64,000 nt of DNA from Sphingomonas japonica. GTDB lineage: Bacteria; Pseudomonadota; Alphaproteobacteria; Sphingomonadales; Sphingomonadaceae. Below the pieces are notes generated by a model. The model was not told where the DNA came from, did not search any database, and saw only the letters and a program-made list of their open reading frames with translations. The stretch lies in NCBI RefSeq assembly GCF_006346325.1, contig NZ_VDYR01000002.1:186001-250000 (forward strand), written 5' to 3'. Positions 7,673 through 15,654 of this stretch are shown here, piece by piece. Position numbers and translations under genes: made by a program. Within the stretch, counting starts at the first letter, position 1. The number at the start of each line of letters is the position of its first letter.

Positions 7673-8773
7673 ATGCGGAAGCTTGCCGTTGCAATGGCAC
7701 TTGCCTCCACCGCGCTCGCCACTCCCGCCCTCGCCCGCGACAATGCGTGGTATGTGGGCGTCGAAGGCGGCGCGATGATCGTCGAAGACATCGATTTCAA
7801 GCTCGATGGCACCGAAACTGTCGTTAATTCGACGGACTCCAACTATGGCTGGGATGTCGATGGCATCGCCGGTTACGACTTCGGCGCGTTCCGCGTCGAG
7901 GCGGAAGTCGGCTATCGCCGCGCAACCGTCGACGAGCATCGCACCACGGTCGCGCTCGGCGGCATTCCTGCCGGCGTCTATGACGATCGCGCATTCGGCA
8001 AGGCATCGGCGCTCAGCTTCATGCTGAACGGTCTGCTCGATTTCGGCGCCGACGACGGCGTTCAGGGCTTTGTTGGCGGTGGCGCCGGTGTGGCCCGCGT
8101 GAAGTACGACGAATACGGCATCTCGCCGGTCGTTCTGATCGACGACAGCGACACGGTTTTCGCTTGGCAGGCGATTGCGGGTATCCGCGCTCCGCTCAGC
8201 GAAAATGTGGACGTCTCGCTCAAGTATCGCTTCTTCAATGCCGACGACGTCAAGGTCGTGGCAGCGACGGGCGACCTGCTCGAGTCGCGGTTCCGGTCGC
8301 ACAGCCTTCTGGGTGGCCTGATCTTCAACTTCGGTGCGCCGACGCCTCCGCCGCCGCCACCACCGCCGCCTCCTCCTCCGCCTCCCCCGCCGCCTCCGCC
8401 GCCTCCGCCGCCGGAAGTGGTTTGCACTCCTGGACCGTATATCGTGTTCTTCGAGTGGGATAAGTCGGACATCACGCCTGAGGCAGCCGGCATTCTCGAC
8501 AACGCGGTTTCGGCCTATCAGAGCTGCGGTAACGCGCAGGTCATGCTGGCTGGTCACGCCGACAAGTCGGGCCCTGCGGACTACAACGTCGGTCTGTCGC
8601 AGCGCCGTGCAGATGCCACCCGTGGCTATCTGTCGTCGCGTGGCATCCCAGACGGCGTCATCTCGTCGGAAGCGTTCGGCGAAGGCCGTCCGCGCGTCGA
8701 CACTGCCGATGGCGTCCGCGAACTCCAGAACCGCCGCGTGGAAATCACGTACGGTCCTGGCGCCGGAATGTAA
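7673..8773 (+). CDS. OmpA-family outer membrane protein with 23-proline linker
   Basis: A 366-residue envelope protein. Residues 1-22 are a signal peptide (cut after 'PALA'). Residues 23-220 form an 8-strand beta-barrel-like domain rich in alternating aromatic/glycine strands ('WYVGVEGGAMI', 'LGGLIFNFG' at its end). Then come 23 consecutive prolines (8345-8413), followed by an OmpA/Pal peptidoglycan-binding domain with 'GHADKSGPADYNVGLSQRRA' and the closing 'NRRVEI'. It probably anchors the outer membrane to peptidoglycan. ATG 7673 is preferred (5 bases after GGGGA); ATG 7670 directly before it is the alternative. It is probably monocistronic, with its own terminator. The proline run uses mixed CCG/CCT/CCA/CCC codons, so it is unlikely to be a simple sequencing artefact. 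Confidence 0.92.
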   Translation: MRKLAVAMALASTALATPALARDNAWYVGVEGGAMIVEDIDFKLDGTETVVNSTDSNYGWDVDGIAGYDFGAFRVEAEVGYRRATVDEHRTTVALGGIPAGVYDDRAFGKASALSFMLNGLLDFGADDGVQGFVGGGAGVARVKYDEYGISPVVLIDDSDTVFAWQAIAGIRAPLSENVDVSLKYRFFNADDVKVVAATGDLLESRFRSHSLLGGLIFNFGAPTPPPPPPPPPPPPPPPPPPPPPPPEVVCTPGPYIVFFEWDKSDITPEAAGILDNAVSAYQSCGNAQVMLAGHADKSGPADYNVGLSQRRADATRGYLSSRGIPDGVISSEAFGEGRPRVDTADGVRELQNRRVEITYGPGAGM

Positions 8774-8801
8774 TCTACCCGAATATCGGGACAGCGTATT
8801 C

Positions 8802-8835
8802 GAGGGGGTCGGGCAACCGGCCCCCTCTTGTATTT
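8802..8835 (+). terminator. Rho-independent terminator of the OmpA-family gene
   Basis: The hairpin GAGGGGGTCGG / CCGGCCCCCTC (one mismatch, small GCAA loop) at 8802-8827 is followed by TTGTATTT. It lies 28 bases after the stop of the OmpA-family gene. Confidence 0.8.
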
Positions 8836-9072
8836 GTAGCGACTGCGTATGGGTGCCGCGAGCACCCGGCCGCGGCGGTACGTTAGGGACCGAGGTCGGG
8901 TCGTCACCTTGCCACGATCGGTTCGATGCAAGCGTGCAGAGGCTCGCCCCGCTGGCCGTCTGGCCGCGACATGCAGGCGTTCGTCAAAGCGGCAGGGTTT
9001 GCGCCGGCGATTGCGTCGCCCTGCCAAGCGAAGCTCTTACGCGGCGTTCGAAATGCCGCACTCGTGGAGCCG
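8836..9072. other. Intergenic stretch without recognisable feature
   Basis: About 240 bases between the terminator and the stop of the convergent ygfZ gene. I find no start/ribosome-site combination with plausible coding, no tRNA-like fold and no strong palindrome. Confidence 0.6.
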
Positions 9073-9810
9073 TTAGTCGATCAGCGCGGCGCGCATCCAA
9101 TCCGCAACGATCGCATCGTCCAGCGCGTCGATACGGCGCAGCTCTACCATCATGCCAAGTTCGGGATAGCGAATCCGGGTTCGCGCGCCTGCGTCGCCGA
9201 TCGGCGCGACGACCAAGCGACGGTTTACCTTGGCGCGGTGATGCATGCGGGCGGTGTTTTCCTGTCCGACATAGCAGCCTTTGGCGAAGCTGACGCCGTT
9301 CAGCTCGCGCGCATTGGCTTCCAGCCACAGCGTTTCGCCGGAGCCCAGTTCGGCGATCCCCTCGGTGACGCCGCGCGACAGCCGGTTCGCCCGCCATGCC
9401 GCGGACGCATCCTCGCCGTCGCCGTCGCCGAGCCAGCGATTGCCCAACTCGGCGAGGCGCGGATCGGGCACGCCGCGGGCCGGATCGCGCGACCAGTGGA
9501 CGCCGCCGGCGACGCGCTCGATGGTGACCGGGCGCCGCAACCGGTAGAGTGCGAGGCGCCGTACCAACGCGTCGGCCTGATCCGCTTCGCAATCGATGAG
9601 CAATGCTTGGCCGCCGTCCCTTTCGTCGTCCCACAGCACGAAGTCGAACAGCGCTTTGCCTTGCGGTGTCATCAGACCTGCCCATCGCGGGCTGCCGGGC
9701 CGCACGGCGACGACGTCCTGCGTCAGCAGCCCTTGCAGGAAATCGCGCGCTTCGGGGCCGGCCACGCGGATCAGGGCGCGGTCCGCGAGCCAGGTGCTGG
9801 TTTCGGTCAT
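9073..9810 (-). CDS. ygfZ: Folate-binding protein YgfZ (CAF17 family)
   Basis: A 245-residue tetrahydrofolate-binding protein related to GcvT that supports assembly or repair of certain iron-sulfur enzymes. The family signature K-G-C-Y-[VI]-G-Q-E is present as 'KGCYVGQENTARMHHR' near residues 180-195, including the invariant cysteine. The N-terminal 'FLQGLLTQDV' is also typical. It is transcribed leftwards and lies 44 bases from the divergent dihydroorotase gene, so the two may share a promoter region. Domain content and length are normal; no anomaly seen. Confidence 0.92.
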   Translation of the reverse strand: MTETSTWLADRALIRVAGPEARDFLQGLLTQDVVAVRPGSPRWAGLMTPQGKALFDFVLWDDERDGGQALLIDCEADQADALVRRLALYRLRRPVTIERVAGGVHWSRDPARGVPDPRLAELGNRWLGDGDGEDASAAWRANRLSRGVTEGIAELGSGETLWLEANARELNGVSFAKGCYVGQENTARMHHRAKVNRRLVVAPIGDAGARTRIRYPELGMMVELRRIDALDDAIVADWMRAALID

Positions 9811-9854
9811 CCTGAGAAGGTAGGGGGTAGCTGGAACCAGCGAAAGAGGCGGCG

Positions 9855-11180
9855 ATGAACGGCGATACCTTGTTGACCGGGGGGACGGTCCACCTTCCCG
9901 GCGGAACGGCGGAAGTCGATGTGCTGATCGAGAATGGCCGGATCGCGGCGATTGGCGGCACGCACGATGCCGCCGAGACGATCGAATGCACCGGACTCGA
10001 CATCCTGCCGGGCGTGATCGACAGCCAGGTCCATTTCCGCGAGCCCGGGCTCGAGCATAAGGAAGACCTCGAGAGCGGCAGCCGTGCCGCGGTGCTCGGC
10101 GGTGTGACCGGGGTGTTCGAAATGCCGAACACCAATCCCAACACCGACAGCGAAGCCGCGATCGCCGACAAGCTGTCGCGGGCCAAGGGGCGGATGTGGT
10201 GCGACCACGCCTTTTATGTCGGCGCGACTGCCGCCAATGCGCACGAACTAGGTAGGCTCGAGCGGTTGCCGGGGACGGCGGGGGTCAAGATCTTCATGGG
10301 GTCGTCGACCGGTAACCTGCTGGTCGACAAGGACGATGCGCTGCTGGCGGTGCTGGCGTCGGGCACGCGCCGCGTGGCGATCCATGCCGAGGACGAGGAT
10401 CGGATGAACGCGCGCGCCGCGACGCACCGGATCGACGGCGACGCCGCGTCGCACCCGGTGTGGCGCGACGACGAAAGTGCGATGATCGCGACCAAGCGCA
10501 TTCTGGGGCTGGCGCGAACGGCGCGGCGGCGCATTCATGTGCTGCACGTCTCGACTCCTGCCGAACTGGCGCTGCTCGCCGCGCACAAGGACATCGCGAC
10601 ATGCGAAGTGACGCCGCAGCACCTGACACTGGCCGGGGAGGACGCTTATCCGCGGCTGGGAAGCCATGCGCAGATGAACCCGCCGATCCGGTCGGGCGCG
10701 CACCGCGACGGGTTGTGGCACTGGCTGGGGCAGGGCGTTCCCGACGTGATCGGTTCGGACCATGCGCCGCATACGCTGGGCGAGAAGGCGAAGCGCTATC
10801 CGGCGTCGCCGAGCGGCATGCCCGGCGTGCAGACGCTCCTGCCGCTGCTGCTCGATCATGTCGCGGCCGGGCGGCTGACGATCGCAAGGCTGATCGACCT
10901 GACGAGCGCGGGGGCGCAGCGCATCTTCGGGATCGTCGGCAAGGGGCGGATCGCGATCGGTTATGACGCCGACTTTTCCATCGTCGATCGCCAGCGGCGC
11001 TGGACGGTGACCAGCGACTGGCTCGCCTCGCGCAGCGGCTGGTCGCCGTTCGAAGGGATGGCGCTGACCGGCAAGCCGATCGGCACGATCATCCGCGGCA
11101 AGCGGGTGATGTGGGAGGACGAATTGGCCGAAGCCGCGACCGGCGAGCCGATCCGGTTCGAAGCGACGGAGTTTCGCTGA
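9855..11180 (+). CDS. pyrC: Dihydroorotase-like protein with altered metal-site motif
   Basis: A 441-residue amidohydrolase of the class I dihydroorotase type, which would interconvert carbamoyl aspartate and dihydroorotate in pyrimidine synthesis. Family features are 'FREPGLEHKEDLESGSRAA', 'MPNTNPNT', 'GVKIFMGSSTG', 'VAIHAEDEDR', 'HVLHVST' and 'GSDHAPHTLGEK'. Two positions differ from the classical enzyme. The HxH metal motif reads Q58-V-H60, and the TPHHL motif reads T-P-Q255-H-L. I recall the same paired Gln substitutions in dihydroorotase-annotated proteins of other alphaproteobacteria, so this may be a subfamily with a different metal site or a non-catalytic partner of aspartate transcarbamoylase; that is inference. 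ATG 9855 follows GAGGCGGCG. pyrE is in this window at 50359, not adjacent. Confidence 0.85.
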   Translation: MNGDTLLTGGTVHLPGGTAEVDVLIENGRIAAIGGTHDAAETIECTGLDILPGVIDSQVHFREPGLEHKEDLESGSRAAVLGGVTGVFEMPNTNPNTDSEAAIADKLSRAKGRMWCDHAFYVGATAANAHELGRLERLPGTAGVKIFMGSSTGNLLVDKDDALLAVLASGTRRVAIHAEDEDRMNARAATHRIDGDAASHPVWRDDESAMIATKRILGLARTARRRIHVLHVSTPAELALLAAHKDIATCEVTPQHLTLAGEDAYPRLGSHAQMNPPIRSGAHRDGLWHWLGQGVPDVIGSDHAPHTLGEKAKRYPASPSGMPGVQTLLPLLLDHVAAGRLTIARLIDLTSAGAQRIFGIVGKGRIAIGYDADFSIVDRQRRWTVTSDWLASRSGWSPFEGMALTGKPIGTIIRGKRVMWEDELAEAATGEPIRFEATEFR

Positions 11181-11181
11181 C

Positions 11182-11562
11182 CTACATCCCGCTGTTGATG
11201 TGCAGGATGTTCCCGTCGGGATCCTTGAACCATGCCGCGGCGAACCCGTCGGTCCGATAGGCATCGCCGTCGAACTTCATTCCGTCCATCGTGCCATAAT
11301 CCTCGAAGGCGACGCCTCTCGACTTGAGTTCGGCAACGATCGCATCGAACGCTTCGCCGCAATCCCACACGACCGCGTTGGCGCAATTGGTGCCAGCCTC
11401 GTCGCTGCGGTACACGTTGAGGAACGTCGTACCCGTCCGCAACGTCAATACGCCTTCGGTGTCGGCCACGATGGCGAGCCCGAGCGTATCGCGGTAGAAG
11501 GTCCGGGCACGATCAACGTCCTTGACCGCGACGATCGCGCTGGAATTGCGGTCCGTGAGCAT
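11182..11562 (-). CDS. VOC-family (glyoxalase/bleomycin-resistance fold) protein
   Basis: A 126-residue protein with the vicinal-oxygen-chelate fold: 'AIVAVKDVDRARTFYRDTLGLAIVAD' opens the first beta-alpha-beta-beta-beta unit and 'AAWFKDPDGNILHINSGM' closes the second, with the usual 'DPDGN' turn. The start is ATG 11562, seven bases after GGGAG. The substrate is unknown: glyoxalase, dioxygenase and antibiotic-binding members share this fold and the sequence does not separate them. It is convergent with, and one base from, the dihydroorotase-like gene, so there is no room for a separate terminator. Confidence 0.85.
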   Translation of the reverse strand: MLTDRNSSAIVAVKDVDRARTFYRDTLGLAIVADTEGVLTLRTGTTFLNVYRSDEAGTNCANAVVWDCGEAFDAIVAELKSRGVAFEDYGTMDGMKFDGDAYRTDGFAAAWFKDPDGNILHINSGM

Positions 11563-11620
11563 CGGTTTTCTCCCTTGTGCCTCGGACGTAACGCACCGAG
11601 CACCAAAGCGTGCCGACCGG

Positions 11621-12832
11621 TCAGCCGCGAGCCGGCGCTTCTTCGCCTCCGGAATGCCCGACGTCCTGGACCGGCTGGACGCTCGCATAGGGCATCACCA
11701 GCGTACCATCCGGCGCGGCGGTGAAGGTCGTCTGGGTCGGATAGGCGATCTCGATGCCGTCGTCGTTGAAGCGCTGGAGGATGGCGATGCCGATCGCCGT
11801 GCGGACGTCGTAGAAGGTCGCATAGTCGGGACCCGCGGTGTCGAACTCGATCTCGAAATCCAGGCTCGACGCGCCGAAATTGACGAAGCCGGCGCGGATG
11901 AAGATGCCCTGGTTGGCCTCGACGATGTCCTTGAGAATGCCGGGGATCGCGGCGCAGGTGGCCGGCGGCGTCTGATAGATGACGCCGATCGTCCATTTGT
12001 GGCGGCGATGGTCGCGCCGCGTGTTGTTGAGGATCTCCTTTTCGAGCAAATTCTTGTTCGAGATGATCCGCTCCTCGCCGGTAAAGGCGCGGATCCGCGT
12101 CGATTTGAGGCCGATCGCCTCGATGCTGCCAAAGGTCTGGTCGTAGTTGATGCTGTCGCCGCGGCGAAACGGCTTGTCGAAGATGATGGAGAGCGCTGCG
12201 AACAGGTCGGCGAAGATGCCCTGTGCGGCGAGGCCGATGGCGATGCCGCCGACGCCCAGCCCGGCGACCAACCCGGTGACGTTGACCCCAAGATTGTCGA
12301 GCACCACGATCAACGCGATCGCGAACAGCGCGAACGTCACCAGCAGGCGGATGATTCCCATCGCACTGCCAAGCGCCTCGCCATGATGGTCGCCCTGCGT
12401 GCGCGCCTCGACCATCCCCAGGATGATCTCGCGCGCCCAGATCGCGGCCTGGAACACCGCGGCGATGGTGAACAGGAAATTGACCGTGCTGGTCAGCAAT
12501 TCCGGCGCATAGGCATAGCCCTCGACCAGCTTGATCGCGACCATGATGATGAAGAAATTGCCGGTCTTCGCCGCCGCGCGTCGCAGGATCGCTGCCCATC
12601 CGGTCGAATCCGGCTTGGTTTCGTTGCGATGCGTCGCCCAGTTGCGCACCCAGTGGAGCGCGCCGACGATCAGCACCGCGATCACGGCGGCGATCGCCAG
12701 TTGCAGCCAGTTTGACTGGATCCAGGCCAGCGATGTGGCGACCAGTTCGCCCACCTGTTCCTGAAAGCGATCGGGGGACCAGGCCGGGGCGGTCGGCGGG
12801 GCGGCGGCGTTGGCCGCGGCGGCATTGCTCAT
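11621..12832 (-). CDS. MscS-family mechanosensitive channel
   Basis: A 403-residue inner-membrane channel that would release solutes on hypo-osmotic shock. An N-terminal Ala/Pro-rich stretch precedes about four hydrophobic segments (near residues 45-65, 92-112, 122-142 and 165-190). The MscS pore helix and beta domain follow with 'VAGLGVGGIAIGLAAQGIFADLFAALS' and 'DKPFRRGDSI'. The start is ATG 12832, preceded by a weak ACGAG; the longer reading frame upstream overlaps the topoisomerase gene end. It follows the topoisomerase IB gene by 10 bases on the same strand, so the two are probably co-transcribed. Confidence 0.9.
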   Translation of the reverse strand: MSNAAAANAAAPPTAPAWSPDRFQEQVGELVATSLAWIQSNWLQLAIAAVIAVLIVGALHWVRNWATHRNETKPDSTGWAAILRRAAAKTGNFFIIMVAIKLVEGYAYAPELLTSTVNFLFTIAAVFQAAIWAREIILGMVEARTQGDHHGEALGSAMGIIRLLVTFALFAIALIVVLDNLGVNVTGLVAGLGVGGIAIGLAAQGIFADLFAALSIIFDKPFRRGDSINYDQTFGSIEAIGLKSTRIRAFTGEERIISNKNLLEKEILNNTRRDHRRHKWTIGVIYQTPPATCAAIPGILKDIVEANQGIFIRAGFVNFGASSLDFEIEFDTAGPDYATFYDVRTAIGIAILQRFNDDGIEIAYPTQTTFTAAPDGTLVMPYASVQPVQDVGHSGGEEAPARG

Positions 12833-12842
12833 GAAATTCTCG

Positions 12843-13865
12843 TCAGGCTGCTTTGGCAGGATGGGGCTCGGGCCGCGCGGCATCGCGTTCGAGAAAGGCG
12901 ATCAGCCCGCGTTCGGCACGGGTCAGATACCGCGCCGTACGCGGCAGCTTCAACCCCTGTACGAACGCGGCCTGCGCCGCCTTGTCCTTGGCCAGGTCCA
13001 CCAGCTGTGGATGGACATAGGATTTGCGCGCGATCGCCGGCGTATTGCCCAGCGCCTGCGTGACCGGCTCGAGCATCGCCTTGAGCCCGATCGGCGCCTG
13101 GGCCGTAACCAGCGTCTCGAACGCGATCGCACTCGCGCCCCAGGTGCGGAAATGCTTGGCGGTGAAATCATCGCCCATCGCCGCATGGATATAGTCGTTG
13201 ACGTCGCTCGACGTCACCGCATGCGCCTCTCCGGCATCGTCGAGCCAGCGGAACAGATGCTGCCCCGGCAGGTCCTGGCATTTGCGCACGAACCCGATCA
13301 AAGACCGGTCGGTGATCGTCAGCACGCGCAGTTTGCCCGACTTGGCGGTATACTGCAATTTGAGCGTCGATCCGCCCAGCTTGGCGTGGCGCTTGCGCAG
13401 CGTCGTCGCGCCGAAGCTCTTGTTCGCCTTGGCATAGCCCTCATTGCCGATGCGAACATGGCCGAGGTCTAGCAGCCGCACGACGGCAGCGACCGCGCGT
13501 TCCTTGCTCAGCGATCGCTTGCGCAGGTCGCGCTCGACCGCCTTGCGCAGCGCGGGGAGGCGATTGCCGAACGCCGCGCACAGATCGTATTTCGCCGCTT
13601 CCTGCGCCTCGCGGAACTGCGGGTGATAGCGATATTGTCGTCGTCCCTTGTCGTCATAGCCGATCGCCTGGATGTGGCCGCCGCCGGTCGGGCAGAACCA
13701 CGCCTCGGTATAGGCGGGCGGCAGGCCGATCGCATTGAGCCGGTCGATCTCGTCGCGGTCGGTGATGCGCTCCCCCCTGGCGTTCCAATACCCCCAGCCG
13801 CCGCGTACCTTGCGCCGCGTGATGCCGGGTCCGGTGCATTCGACGAAATGGATCTTGGCGGCCAA
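12843..13865 (-). CDS. Bacterial-type DNA topoisomerase IB
   Basis: A 340-residue poxvirus-like type IB topoisomerase that would relax supercoils through a 3'-phosphotyrosine intermediate. The N-terminal domain has 'GPGITRRKVRGGWGYWNARGERITD' and 'LPPAYTEAWFCPTGGGHIQAIGYDDKGRRQYRYHP', both family hallmarks. In the catalytic domain 'FRTWGASAIA' carries the active-site Arg, and 'RKSYVHP' the nucleophile Tyr (about residue 283). No ATG fits. I chose TTG 13865 because AAGGAAA precedes it; the open frame extends to another TTG at 13904. The next gene on this strand is the MscS channel. Such enzymes are accessory to TopA and gyrase and are scattered through soil bacteria. Confidence 0.88.
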   Translation of the reverse strand: MAAKIHFVECTGPGITRRKVRGGWGYWNARGERITDRDEIDRLNAIGLPPAYTEAWFCPTGGGHIQAIGYDDKGRRQYRYHPQFREAQEAAKYDLCAAFGNRLPALRKAVERDLRKRSLSKERAVAAVVRLLDLGHVRIGNEGYAKANKSFGATTLRKRHAKLGGSTLKLQYTAKSGKLRVLTITDRSLIGFVRKCQDLPGQHLFRWLDDAGEAHAVTSSDVNDYIHAAMGDDFTAKHFRTWGASAIAFETLVTAQAPIGLKAMLEPVTQALGNTPAIARKSYVHPQLVDLAKDKAAQAAFVQGLKLPRTARYLTRAERGLIAFLERDAARPEPHPAKAA

Positions 13866-13982
13866 CGTGGTTTTCCTTCGGTGTGGCTCAAGGAATGTCC
13901 GCAAGCCGCTTTCGTTCCGGAACCGCCGCCCCGGCGCGATGGTTACCGCGCTATTGCTTCCCCAGTATCAAGGAGTTTCCCC

Positions 13983-14543
13983 ATGGCCGATCTGTCCTCG
14001 ACGCGCGTGCTCATCCTCGCCACCGACGGGTTCGAGAATGACGAGCTGTTCAAACCGCGCCAGGCGCTGCTCGACGCCGGGGTGCAGGTGACGCTGGCCT
14101 CGATCAGGACCGATCCGATCCAGGGGGTGAAGAACGATAGCGAGCCTGCCGACACGATCACCCCGGACATGACGATCGACGATGTCGATACCGAGGATTT
14201 CGACGGCCTGCTGCTCCCCGGCGGCGTCGGCAATCCCGACAAGATGCGGATGCAGGAACGCGCGGTCGACATCGTCGAGGAGTTCATGGACGACAGCAAG
14301 GTGGTCGCGGCGATCTGCCACGCGCCGTGGCTGCTGGTCGAGGCCGACGTCGTCGACGGTCGCCGCGTCACCAGCTGGCCATCGGTGCGCACCGACCTGA
14401 CCAACGCCGGTGCCGACGTGGTCGATGAAGAGGTCGTCGTCGACGGCAACCTCATCACCAGCCGCAAGCCCGACGACATCCCGGCATTCAACAAGGCGAT
14501 GATCACAGCGCTCACCGAAGCGATGGCCGAAACGGCGGACTAA
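13983..14543 (+). CDS. DJ-1/PfpI-family protein (class I amidotransferase-like)
   Basis: A 186-residue protein of the PfpI/YhbO branch of the DJ-1 superfamily. The nucleophile elbow 'AAICHAPWLL' places Cys112 next to His113, and 'LLLPGGVGNPDKMR' and the early 'ATDGFENDELF' carry the usual acidic residue. Family members have been described as stress proteins with protease, chaperone or deglycase-type activities, so the substrate is uncertain. ATG 13983 stands seven bases after AAGGAG, one of the strongest ribosome sites in the window. It is followed by a strong terminator. Confidence 0.92.
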   Translation: MADLSSTRVLILATDGFENDELFKPRQALLDAGVQVTLASIRTDPIQGVKNDSEPADTITPDMTIDDVDTEDFDGLLLPGGVGNPDKMRMQERAVDIVEEFMDDSKVVAAICHAPWLLVEADVVDGRRVTSWPSVRTDLTNAGADVVDEEVVVDGNLITSRKPDDIPAFNKAMITALTEAMAETAD

Positions 14544-14612
14544 CCCTTTCGTCATTCTGGCAAACGCCGAAATGGCAGTAACCGCTCGCTAGGGTTTCCC
14601 CACTAAGCACAA

Positions 14613-14647
14613 GGGCGCGGAGCCACGGTCTCCGCGCCCTTTCGTTT
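14613..14647 (+). terminator. Rho-independent terminator after the PfpI-family gene
   Basis: A perfect 10-base stem GGGCGCGGAG/CTCCGCGCCC (14613-14639, 7-base loop) followed by TTTCGTTT. It is 70 bases after the stop and directly ahead of the beta-helix gene start, so it insulates the two. Confidence 0.88.
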
Positions 14648-14661
14648 GCCCGGAGCTGTTC

Positions 14662-15594
14662 ATGCGCCTCGCCATTCCTGCCATTGCGCTCGCCATCGTC
14701 GCCGTTCCCGCCCAGACACAAGGCACTGCGGCCCCCTTCACGGTGGTCGAGCAGGGGCGCGGCTATTCCAGCCTCGCCGATGCTGTGAACGCGATCGGCG
14801 GCGGTAGCGGCACGATCCGCATTGCCCCCGGCACCTATCGCGACTGCGCGGTGCAGACCGAGGGCCGCGTCAGTTTCGTCGCCGCCCAGCCCGGCACCGC
14901 GATCTTCGACGGCGGCGTGTGCGAGGGCAAGGCGGTGCTGGTGCTGCGCGGGCAGGGATCGAAGGTCGATGGCCTGATCTTCAGCAACATCCGCGTGCCC
15001 GACGGCAACGGCGCGGGCATCCGCATGGAACAGGGCAATCTGGTGGTCAGCAACGCGATGTTCCTCGACAGCCAGTCGGGTATCCTCGCCGGAGCCGATC
15101 CGGCAAGTTCGATCGAGATCGACCATTCGTCCTTCGCCGGGCTGGGCAAGGATCCGACCGGCAACGGCGCGCACGCCGTCTATATCGGCCGCTACGGATC
15201 GGTCCGCGTCACCGCCTCACGCTTCGAACGCGGCACCGGCGGGCATTATCTCAAAAGCCGCGCCGCCAGGACGATCGTCACCGGATCGAGCTTCGACGAC
15301 AGCAAGGGGCAGGACACCAATTACCTGATCGACATGCCCAACGGCTCGACCGGGCGCATCGCCGACAACACCTTCGTCCAGGGGCCGAACAAGATCAACT
15401 ATTCGACGCTGATCACGGTCGCGCCCGAAGGCGTCGAGCACAGCAGCGCCGGCATGGTCATCGAAGGCAACACCGCCACGCTAGCGCCGGGCTTCGAATA
15501 TCGCACGACGTTCGTGGGTAACTGGTCGGACGACAAGGTGACGGTGCGCGACAACGCGCTGGCGGAGCGGATTACGGTGTATGAGGACCGGTGA
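14662..15594 (+). CDS. Secreted right-handed beta-helix protein
   Basis: A 310-residue exported protein. Residues 1-23 form a signal peptide ('MRLAIPAIALAIVAVPAQTQ'). The rest shows repeated short strands with N/D/G turns ('GLIFSNIRVPDGNGAGIRMEQGNLVVSNAMFLDSQSG', broken into rungs), the pattern of pectate-lyase-like and NosD/CASH-type parallel beta helices. The early 'YSSLADAVNAIGGGSGTIRIAPGTYR' is the usual opening of such proteins. A polysaccharide lyase or an adhesive surface role are both possible; I do not see a specific catalytic signature. It begins right after a terminator, so it must have its own promoter or be weakly expressed by read-through. Confidence 0.82.
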   Translation: MRLAIPAIALAIVAVPAQTQGTAAPFTVVEQGRGYSSLADAVNAIGGGSGTIRIAPGTYRDCAVQTEGRVSFVAAQPGTAIFDGGVCEGKAVLVLRGQGSKVDGLIFSNIRVPDGNGAGIRMEQGNLVVSNAMFLDSQSGILAGADPASSIEIDHSSFAGLGKDPTGNGAHAVYIGRYGSVRVTASRFERGTGGHYLKSRAARTIVTGSSFDDSKGQDTNYLIDMPNGSTGRIADNTFVQGPNKINYSTLITVAPEGVEHSSAGMVIEGNTATLAPGFEYRTTFVGNWSDDKVTVRDNALAERITVYEDR

Positions 15595-15654
15595 AGGCCG
15601 AAATGCAAAGCGAGCGGCAATAGTGACAGGTGACTGACAGCAAAGGTGCTTTAT

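Noticed and set aside
9855..11180. Allantoinase or hydantoinase instead of dihydroorotase
   Set aside because: The overall motif set ('FREPG', 'MPNTNPNT', 'GSDHAPH') fits the dihydroorotase branch best, although allantoinase shares the fold.
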